This document shows, piece by piece, positions 1 to 5,577 of a stretch of DNA of 5,577 nt (its first letter is position 1; every line of letters starts with the position of its first letter). Origin of the DNA: an uncultured Flavobacteriales bacterium. Lineage in GTDB: Bacteria > Bacteroidota > Bacteroidia > Flavobacteriales > Crocinitomicaceae. The stretch is from positions 1 to 5,577 of the forward strand of contig CAMLET010000244.1 in the NCBI GenBank assembly GCA_946479125.1, written 5' to 3'. Both the position numbers and the translations under genes were made by a program. The notes under the pieces are model-generated. The model did no database searches and was not told where the DNA came from. It saw nothing but the letters and a program-made list of their open reading frames with translations.

Positions 1-1071
<1,071 letters not shown>

Positions 1072-1094
1072 TTATTTCTTCAAGTTCATGAAAA

Positions 1095-1119
1095 GGTCAC
1101 TGAGCGGAGTCGAAGTGCC
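1095..1119. repeat. Imperfect palindromic intergenic repeat between groS and groL
   Basis: This 25-nt element begins 3 nt past the groS stop. Its outer arms pair (GG with CC, one bulged base, then CACT with AGTG). On the plus strand the core continues with GA opposite GA, which can form tandem G-A pairs, then a G-C pair and a small loop. In the groSL transcript the same core gives U-C mismatches, so the RNA hairpin is weaker. From memory, near-identical sequences (CACTGAGC, three variable bases, TCGAAGTG) recur between genes in many Bacteroidota and some other phyla. Only one copy is in this window, so its repeat status rests on that recollection. No T-run follows it on the transcribed strand, so it is not an ordinary terminator. 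It could affect mRNA processing or the GroES:GroEL ratio. Confidence 0.65.
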
Positions 1120-1122
1120 TTA

Positions 1123-1398
1123 TTAAATAATCCCGTAAATATCTGATTCTCTCATGATCAAAAATGTTCCACCGTCAACTTTAAGCTCGGTTCCGGAGTA
1201 CTGACCATAGATAACTGTATCCCCAACTTTAACTGTCATTGGTTCATCCACTTTTCCTGTTCCAACAGCAACAACTTTTCCTTTCAACGGTTTTTCTTTT
1301 GCTGTATCAGGGATAATAATTCCGCTTGCAGTTACTTGCTCAGCTGCTGCTGGTTCAATAAGAACGCGGTCTGCTAATGGTTTAAATGTTGTAGACAT
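1123..1398 (-). CDS. groS: Co-chaperonin GroES (10 kDa subunit)
   Basis: GroES is the heptameric lid that closes the GroEL folding chamber in an ATP-dependent cycle. The 91-residue product begins [16 protein letters not shown], the standard GroES opening, and continues through the mobile loop (about residues 16-32, with the hydrophobic GIII edge that contacts GroEL). It then has [24 protein letters not shown] and the final strand [13 protein letters not shown]. The length fits the family (about 90-100). The frame stays open upstream to ATG 1524, but those 42 extra codons show no GroES similarity and start inside the secG terminator hairpin, so ATG 1398 is chosen. It is preceded by an A-rich leader (TTAAAAAACAAAAT). 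It is first in a two-gene operon with groL, and its promoter must lie in the 149-nt gap after secG. Confidence 0.97.
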   Translation of the reverse strand: MSTTFKPLADRVLIEPAAAEQVTASGIIIPDTAKEKPLKGKVVAVGTGKVDEPMTVKVGDTVIYGQYSGTELKVDGGTFLIMRESDIYGII

Positions 1399-1439
1399 AT
1401 TTTGTTTTTTAATATCATTTTGTTTTGATGATTCTCCTC

Positions 1440-1523
1440 TGTCAACTCGTATGCCATTATCAGTTTTATGACATATTAGCGACTTTAGAGCAAAAAAAAT
1501 GTCAGTATGCTGACATACTGACA
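1440..1523. promoter_or_regulatory. Cluster of TGTCA/TGACA boxes upstream of groS (possible operator)
   Basis: Five copies of TGTCA or its complement TGACA occur within 84 nt, at 1440-1444, 1469-1473, 1500-1504, 1511-1515 and 1519-1523. Two are forced to match because they form the arms of the terminator hairpin. Separately, TATGCCAT (1450-1457) and ATGACATA (1468-1475) form an inverted repeat with 7 of 8 matches and a 10-nt spacer. This arrangement could be a binding region for a regulator of groSL. It does not resemble the CIRCE element used by HrcA. The box count is direct observation; the regulatory role is inference. Confidence 0.3.
1442..1456 (-). promoter_or_regulatory. Imperfect sigma-54-like promoter element in front of groS
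   Basis: Read on the minus strand this is TGGCATACGAGTTGA. The sigma-54 consensus is TGGCAC, five bases, then TTGC, with GG and GC ten bases apart. Here the -24 half matches in five of six positions and the spacing is exact, but the -12 half reads TTGA, missing the usually conserved C. If used, transcription would start near 1430 and give a leader of about 31 nt before the groS ATG. I found no convincing Bacteroidota housekeeping promoter (TTG, about 19 nt, TAnnTTTG) in the gap. A sigma-54 activator is encoded upstream, which makes the site worth testing, but chance is a real alternative. Confidence 0.25.
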
Positions 1524-1525
1524 TT
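1492..1525 (-). terminator. Rho-independent terminator after secG
   Basis: On the minus strand the arm AATGTCAGTATG (1525-1514), the loop TCAG and the arm CATACTGACATT (1509-1498) form a perfect 12-bp stem. A run of six more T residues (1497-1492) follows directly. The structure begins 22 nt after the secG stop, the usual place for an intrinsic terminator, and separates the miaB-secG operon from groSL. On the plus strand there is no T-run and no converging gene. The stem has only four G-C pairs, so termination may be partial, which would allow some read-through into groSL. The same symmetric DNA could also serve as a protein-binding site. Confidence 0.85.
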
Positions 1526-1547
1526 CTATATTTTCTTGAATTTAATC

Positions 1548-1880
1548 TTAGCTATTTGATGCTGGGAGTTGTTTTTGTCCTCCACCGTTTCCACCTTTTG
1601 CCGGAGCGCCTGTTCCAGTTCCTGGTTTTGCATTCGGATCTTCTACTGGTTTAATAGAAACCGGTTGAATCATTGATGACAATGCAATACTTAAAACTAC
1701 AATAGCAACAGATAACCCCCAAGTTGCTTTTTCAACGAAATCGTTTGCACGTTGAACTCCACCTAATTGTTGAGTACCGAAATCATTCGTTAAACCTCCA
1801 CCTTTTGGGTTTTGGATGAATACAACTACAACAAGCAAAGCTGCTGCTAGAATGATGATAATAGATATTAATGCTGTCAT
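1548..1880 (-). CDS. secG: Preprotein translocase subunit SecG
   Basis: SecG is the small inner-membrane subunit of the SecYEG channel and assists SecA-driven protein export. The 110-residue product has the family layout. A first membrane helix spans about residues 4-22 (Ala/Ile/Val-rich). The conserved cytoplasmic loop QNPKGGGL follows at 23-30, then a polar link ending at [10 protein letters not shown], and a second helix at about 56-71. The C-terminal tail from about residue 80 is rich in Gly, Pro, Lys and Ala, low in complexity and probably disordered; such tails are common in Bacteroidota SecG. The ATG follows the stop of the preceding gene with no gap (TAA then ATG), which suggests translational coupling. 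It is the last gene of the operon, and a terminator hairpin lies 22 nt downstream. Confidence 0.95.
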   Translation of the reverse strand: MTALISIIIILAAALLVVVVFIQNPKGGGLTNDFGTQQLGGVQRANDFVEKATWGLSVAIVVLSIALSSMIQPVSIKPVEDPNAKPGTGTGAPAKGGNGGGQKQLPASNS

Positions 1881-2876
1881 TTATTGTGATATTTTATTCT
1901 TCAATTCTTCAATTCGAGGTGCAAATAAACTCTTTTTTTCTGGATAATTCAAAATTAATTGGTGATAAACATGAATTGCCTTCTGATAATTTCCTTGTGC
2001 TTCGTATATTTTTGCCAATGTTTCAGATACCGGATTTCGATTTGCATCTAAACTTTCTTTCGCTTTTTTACTTGCTGAGTAAAATTCAGCACTAGGTTTT
2101 GAAATACGCGGCTGTGTTTCAATGAAACGATCGATAATTTCTTCTTTATGCTTTTTAACAGGCTCTGAGTCTGTCGAAATTTCTTTTTCTGATAAATCAG
2201 AAGGTTGATTTTGGTGCAACCATGAAGTGAAACTCATTTTACTGTCTTCTGAAACCGGAGTCTCTGCAACTACCTCTGTTTCTTCTACAGATTCTTCAGT
2301 TGTAGGAATTGCAGGAACTTCAACTTCTTCTTGTTTTTCTTCTGAAGAAACAACAACCTCCGTTATTCCCTGTGAAGCCAAATAGTCTTGTTCAAGAGCT
2401 GTTGCGGTAGTGTTGTAGATTAACTCCTCCAGTTCATCTACTTGTTCTGTTGCAGTTTCTGGTTCAATTAGAGTTTCTTCTTCCGTAGAAGTTGATTCAT
2501 CTGCAACAAATTCAATGATTTCTTCCTTACTTTCAGTTACGTCCTCAATTTTGGTTTCCGTTTCTGTCAAATCGTTTACAGAGATCTCAGAATTAATTAC
2601 CGGAGCTGAGGTGTCTGAATCGGTTACTGAGGCTCTCGAAGTAGTCGATTCATCTAACAACTCCACAATGCGCTCGCGATGCGTAATTCTGTAAGCCGTT
2701 GAAAGCAGTGCATCATCAAATTTCATATCCGCATGCTTGGAAACCGCATACAAATACAAAAACTGCAGGGATTCTGAATACGAATATTCGTTTGCCAAAT
2801 TCTTTAAAGAATCAACATCATTCGCCGTAATTAGCGAAGGATTTTCAATAAATGCACTTATTTGACTCGAATTCAT
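1881..2876 (-). CDS. TPR-containing protein of unknown function, conserved next to secG/lptE in Bacteroidota
   Basis: I recognise this 331-residue protein only as a Bacteroidota hypothetical found in this neighbourhood. It has three parts. Residues 1-75 are helical (SLKNLANEYSYSESLQFLYL, then YAVSKHADMKFDDALLSTAYRI) and resemble a repeat-type helical fold. Residues 76-212 are very rich in Glu, Thr, Ser and Val, strongly acidic and probably disordered. From 213 there is a short conserved-looking SFTSWLHQNQ, then IIDRFIETQPRISKP (247-261), FYSASKKAKESL, and one clear tetratricopeptide repeat at about 283-316 (LAKIYEAQGNYQKAIHVYHQ, then LNYPEK). There is no signal peptide or membrane helix, so it is predicted to be cytoplasmic and to act by protein binding. 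It starts 1 nt after the lptE stop and abuts secG, so co-translation is likely. A link to envelope biogenesis is suggested only by its neighbours. Confidence 0.85.
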   Translation of the reverse strand: MNSSQISAFIENPSLITANDVDSLKNLANEYSYSESLQFLYLYAVSKHADMKFDDALLSTAYRITHRERIVELLDESTTSRASVTDSDTSAPVINSEISVNDLTETETKIEDVTESKEEIIEFVADESTSTEEETLIEPETATEQVDELEELIYNTTATALEQDYLASQGITEVVVSSEEKQEEVEVPAIPTTEESVEETEVVAETPVSEDSKMSFTSWLHQNQPSDLSEKEISTDSEPVKKHKEEIIDRFIETQPRISKPSAEFYSASKKAKESLDANRNPVSETLAKIYEAQGNYQKAIHVYHQLILNYPEKKSLFAPRIEELKNKISQ

Positions 2877-2877
2877 A

Positions 2878-3390
2878 TTACCAATTGGAGTTTAGTTTAT
2901 TGATAACATCTTGAACCAGCTGCTGATTGATATTTTCGATCAACGACTGCTCAACATCTACTAATTGTTTTGAAGCGTCGTAGTTTGCAAAGCGGGTAGC
3001 ACTCAAAGTCAATTCTTCGAGTCCTTTGGTTGGAGTCGTAATTACAGCATTCACAGTAATCGATAAACGATTTTCTGTAGCAACATCTCCTTGTTGAATG
3101 GCAACTGGACTCGTTGAATAATTGGTAACAACCAATGTGATTTGTAATGTTGAATCTTTAGGTGTTGAAACCAAATTCAATCTTGTATTGTTCTGAACTC
3201 CTGAACGCACACTTTCGGAAAGTACTGAACCGTAATTAGATGGAGCAGTAGCGCTGGAAACTTCAATAGGATTTACATAAAATTCTTTCCATTCTCTGGG
3301 CATTCCTTTGTCTCGCGGATTCATGAAAACCTCCGGCCAACAACTTGTTAGCAACAGAATCAAAACGGAAAAGGCGAATACTTTTTTCAT
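2878..3390 (-). CDS. lptE: LptE-family outer-membrane lipoprotein (LPS assembly)
   Basis: LptE is the lipoprotein that plugs and supports the LptD barrel, which inserts lipopolysaccharide into the outer leaflet. The 170-residue product has a lipoprotein signal: MKK, a hydrophobic stretch FAFSVLILL, and lipobox Leu14-Thr-Ser-Cys17. The mature part has the alternating strand pattern and the Bacteroidota LptE segments VLSESVRSGVQNNTRLNLV, LQITLVVTNYSTSPVA, ENRLSITVNAVI and a C-terminal helix ending in Trp (INQQLVQDVINKLNSNW). The frame can be extended to a TTG at 3405, but ATG 3390 is preferred because it opens directly with the MKK signal sequence. It is 23 nt after the activator gene and 1 nt before the TPR gene. 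The family match is by recognition of the pattern, since LptE proteins diverge strongly in sequence. Confidence 0.87.
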   Translation of the reverse strand: MKKVFAFSVLILLLTSCWPEVFMNPRDKGMPREWKEFYVNPIEVSSATAPSNYGSVLSESVRSGVQNNTRLNLVSTPKDSTLQITLVVTNYSTSPVAIQQGDVATENRLSITVNAVITTPTKGLEELTLSATRFANYDASKQLVDVEQSLIENINQQLVQDVINKLNSNW

Positions 3391-3413
3391 GCTTTTGGAA
3401 ATCAATACGCTAA

Positions 3414-4667
3414 TTAGCCTTGAATATTGTATTCTTTGATTTTTCGGTATAATGTGCGCTCAGAAATTCCTAATTCGTCTGAAGCTTGTTTTCTTCGACC
3501 TTTATGTTTGTCCAATGCACGTTGAATTAATTCTTTTTCCTGATCTTCCAATGAAAGCGATTCTTCTACTTCTTCATGGATGTCAATAATCTCGTCATCC
3601 AAATCATCTGAACCATAATTTACAATTGGCTCATGATGAACGGGAGCTTGTTGTGAAGGTAAAATGCGTTGTTCGCCAACGTGTAGATCAGTGTACAAAC
3701 GATTCACAACTTCGCGCTGATCATTTGATAAACTGAAATCACCCTGATGATTCAACAATTCAACAACCAATTTCTTTAGTTCTGTCAAATCCTTCTTCAT
3801 ATCGAAAAGGAATTGATACATCAAATCACGTTCGTTAATATTGCTTTCTGCCAGGCCAATAACCATGGGTGTTTTATCAGCTTCTGCGGGCAAATAACTG
3901 GCTAAACGAGCACCATCGATATCTCTTTCCTGTTCAATCACAGAAAGCTGTTCTACCAAATTCTTTAACTGGCGGATATTTCCAGGCCACGAATAAGAAT
4001 TAAGAACGTTTACGGCATCAGCACTGAGTTTAACCGCGGGCATTCTGTATTTATCCGCAAAATCGTTCGCGAATTTTCTGAAAAGCAGGTAAATGTCTTC
4101 GCTTCGTTGACGTAATGCAGGCAAAGCAATTGGAACTGTACTCAAACGGTACAACAAGTCTTCTCTGAATTTACCGGATTGAATAGCGCGCTGCATATTT
4201 TCGTTTGTTGCAGCAACTACACGAACATTTGTTTTAATCACTTTTGAAGAGCCTACACGAATAAATTCTCCGGTTTCCAATACGCGAAGCAAGCGAACTT
4301 GCGTTTGCATTGGTAATTCAGCAACTTCGTCCAAAAAGATAGTTCCACCATCTGCAACTTCAAAATATCCTTGTCTGCTGCCTGTTGCCCCCGTAAATGA
4401 TCCTTTTTCGTGACCAAATAATTCTGAGTCAATCGTTCCCTCTGGAATTGCTCCACAGTTTACGGCAATGTATTCTGCATGTTTTCTTGAACTCAACTGA
4501 TGAATTACCTGAGGAATGATCTCTTTTCCAGTTCCACTTTCTCCGGTAACCAAAACAGAAATATCAGTAGGAGCAACCTGTACGGCTACTTCCAATGCTC
4601 TGTTCAATTGCGGAGCATTTCCAATGATTCCGAAACGTTGTTTTATTTGTTGTGTGTTCACAGACAT
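3414..4667 (-). CDS. Sigma-54-dependent transcription activator (AAA+ plus Fis-type HTH, no receiver domain)
   Basis: This enhancer-binding protein would hydrolyse ATP to open promoters held by RNA polymerase with sigma-54. Using ATG 4667 it has 417 residues. The AAA+ domain begins almost at once: Walker A GESGTGKE (42-49), the sigma-54 contact loop as GSFTGA (89-94, usual form GAFTGA), Walker B GGTIFLDE (107-114), arginine-finger region FREDLLYRL (167-175, Arg168 and Arg174) and sensor [10 protein letters not shown] (227-234). A helical segment (279-305, [20 protein letters not shown]) and an acidic linker lead to a Fis-type helix-turn-helix at about 390-412 ([19 protein letters not shown]). 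There is no N-terminal receiver, PAS or GAF domain, so activity must be controlled by level, partners or the linker. The longer TTG start at 4700 would overlap miaB by 20 nt and adds unrelated residues. It lies 13 nt after miaB. Targets are unknown. Confidence 0.93.
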   Translation of the reverse strand: MSVNTQQIKQRFGIIGNAPQLNRALEVAVQVAPTDISVLVTGESGTGKEIIPQVIHQLSSRKHAEYIAVNCGAIPEGTIDSELFGHEKGSFTGATGSRQGYFEVADGGTIFLDEVAELPMQTQVRLLRVLETGEFIRVGSSKVIKTNVRVVAATNENMQRAIQSGKFREDLLYRLSTVPIALPALRQRSEDIYLLFRKFANDFADKYRMPAVKLSADAVNVLNSYSWPGNIRQLKNLVEQLSVIEQERDIDGARLASYLPAEADKTPMVIGLAESNINERDLMYQFLFDMKKDLTELKKLVVELLNHQGDFSLSNDQREVVNRLYTDLHVGEQRILPSQQAPVHHEPIVNYGSDDLDDEIIDIHEEVEESLSLEDQEKELIQRALDKHKGRRKQASDELGISERTLYRKIKEYNIQG

Positions 4668-4680
4668 GAATGCAGCGTTT

Positions 4681-5577
4681 TTAATTCGGTTGTTCAACAA
4701 TGTTTCCGCGCAATGTTGCTGATGTTGAATCAGTAATGTTTACCCAAACGTATTTACCTTTTTCAGCATCTTGTTTCGGGAATACTACCATTGAGTTTCT
4801 TCCGTCGCGACCACAAAAATGTTCTGCAGAACGCTTAGAAGGACCTTCAACCAACACTTTTACAGTTCTACCAATCTGACGCTTATGAGAAGCAGCAGAA
4901 TTTTCCAATTGAAGTGCAATGATTTCCTCCAAACGTTTTCCCTTTACAGCTTCAGGAACATCATCATCAAATCGTCTTTCAGCAAGCGTTTTTGGTCGCT
5001 CTGAATATTTGAACATGTATGCGAAATCGTATGCTACTTCTTTCATCAAAGAAACAGTGTCGTTATGTTCTTCATCTGTTTCACCACAAAATCCGGTGAT
5101 AATATCTGTTGAAATCGCACAATCAGGAACAATACGCTTGATAGCCTCAATTCTTTCCAAGTACCACTCACGACTGTAACCACGATTCATTCTAGCAAGT
5201 ACGTCAGTATGTCCGCTTTGAACTGGTAAATGAATGTAAGGGCAAATGTTTTCGTATTTCGCCATTACTTCAAGAACGTCATCTGTCATGTCTTTCGGAT
5301 GCGAAGTCGAGAAACGAACGCGCAAATCCGGGTGAACTTCAGCAACCATTGCCATCAACTGAGCAAAATCAGTAGTTGGTTGATTCTCGTCTTTAATAAC
5401 GCCTTTACTCGACATGTTCCAGCGGTAACTATCAACATTCTGTCCTAATAAAGTAACTTCTCTATATCCTTTTGCAAACAAATCTTTGCATTCTTGTACA
5501 ATTGTTTGTGGATCTCTTGAGCGCTCACGACCGCGTGTAAATGGTACAACACAGAACGAACACATATTATCACAACC
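4681..5577 (-). CDS. miaB: tRNA-2-methylthio-N6-dimethylallyladenosine synthase MiaB, N-terminal part missing
   Basis: MiaB is a radical-SAM enzyme that adds a methylthio group to N6-isopentenyl-adenosine 37 of tRNAs reading U-starting codons, which supports decoding accuracy. The gene enters from beyond the window edge: the last codons read GCDNMCSFC, so the first Cys of the radical-SAM Cx3Cx2C cluster (residues 2, 6 and 9 of the visible part) lies upstream of the first in-frame ATG at 5565. That ATG is therefore internal, and about 140-180 N-terminal residues with the second iron-sulfur cluster are missing. The visible 298 residues include [62 protein letters not shown] and [18 protein letters not shown]-terminal TRAM RNA-binding domain follows (about 232-294). 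GQNVDSY and the FKYSERP segment favour MiaB over RimO or MtaB. It is the first visible gene of the operon ending at secG. Confidence 0.96.
   Translation of the reverse strand, partial: GCDNMCSFCVVPFTRGRERSRDPQTIVQECKDLFAKGYREVTLLGQNVDSYRWNMSSKGVIKDENQPTTDFAQLMAMVAEVHPDLRVRFSTSHPKDMTDDVLEVMAKYENICPYIHLPVQSGHTDVLARMNRGYSREWYLERIEAIKRIVPDCAISTDIITGFCGETDEEHNDTVSLMKEVAYDFAYMFKYSERPKTLAERRFDDDVPEAVKGKRLEEIIALQLENSAASHKRQIGRTVKVLVEGPSKRSAEHFCGRDGRNSMVVFPKQDAEKGKYVWVNITDSTSATLRGNIVEQPN

Noticed and set aside
1382..1426. Tiny out-of-frame ORF ([14 protein letters not shown]) overlapping the groS start, with AGAGGAGA upstream as a possible ribosome site
   Set aside because: It has 14 codons, the AGGAG is about 15 nt from its ATG, and nothing indicates it is translated.
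1478..1492. TTAGC-like string near the groS upstream region as a possible CIRCE element
   Set aside because: CIRCE needs TTAGCACTC and GAGTGCTAA separated by nine bases; only the TTAGC-like part is present and the second arm is absent.
1123..1524. Longer GroES reading frame starting at ATG 1524 with a 42-residue extension
   Set aside because: The extension has no GroES similarity, its start lies inside the secG terminator hairpin, and [12 protein letters not shown] at 1398 is the normal GroES N-terminus.
1897..1915. Short tandem repeat TTCTTCAA x2 near the end of the TPR gene
   Set aside because: It encodes the ordinary helical IEELKN segment and is too short to be a meaningful repeat.
2240..2650. 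Repetitive-looking GAA/TTC-rich DNA in the TPR gene as a possible repeat array
   Set aside because: No regular unit is visible; the bias comes from codons of the acidic Glu/Ser/Thr/Val-rich linker.
3391..3405. Five-codon upstream extension of lptE from a TTG
   Set aside because: ATG 3390 gives a textbook lipoprotein signal (MKK, hydrophobic core, LTSC); the TTG only adds ISKS before it.
4668..4700. Eleven-codon extension of the sigma-54 activator from a TTG
   Set aside because: It would overlap the 3' end of miaB by 20 nt and adds residues unrelated to the family; ATG 4667 starts cleanly 13 nt after miaB.
4500..5448. Plus-strand open frames opposite miaB and the activator gene
   Set aside because: Antisense to well-supported conserved genes, overlapping one another in different frames, with no family resemblance.

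Overview
The window looks like a piece of a Bacteroidota chromosome, most likely Flavobacteriales. A Fluviicola/Crocinitomicaceae-type source is possible, but that is only an impression. The evidence is the protein sequences (a Bacteroidota-type LptE lipoprotein, a SecG with a Gly-rich tail, a MiaB with the FKYSERPKT segment), the gene order, the moderately AT-rich DNA, and A-rich leaders without Shine-Dalgarno sites in front of most starts. Every gene lies on the minus strand, so transcription runs from high to low coordinates.

In transcription order: miaB (5577 to 4681, 5' end beyond the window), a sigma-54 activator without a receiver domain (4667-3414), lptE (3390-2878), a TPR-containing protein of unknown function (2876-1881) and secG (1880-1548). 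Spacings are 13, 23, 1 and 0 nt, so these five form a tight operon. It ends at a 12-bp hairpin with a T-run (1492-1525). After a 149-nt gap come groS (1398-1123) and groL (1062 to 1, 3' end beyond the window), separated by 60 nt that hold a palindromic repeat (1095-1119).

The genes serve tRNA modification (MiaB), outer-membrane LPS assembly (LptE), protein export (SecG) and cytosolic folding (GroES/GroEL), with one transcription activator among them. From general knowledge, this order is common in Bacteroidota, so the locus is largely conserved housekeeping and not a mobile or defence island.

The most interesting part is the secG-groS gap. It carries five TGTCA/TGACA pentamers, a perfect inverted repeat that doubles as the terminator, and an imperfect sigma-54-like element (TGGCAT-N5-TTGA) at a plausible distance from groS. 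Because a sigma-54 activator is encoded just upstream, control of groSL by it is a testable but unproven idea. Three starts were set shorter than the longest open frame (groS, lptE and the activator). I found no tRNA, rRNA, CRISPR array, insertion sequence or broken gene, and no gene-free stretch longer than 149 nt.
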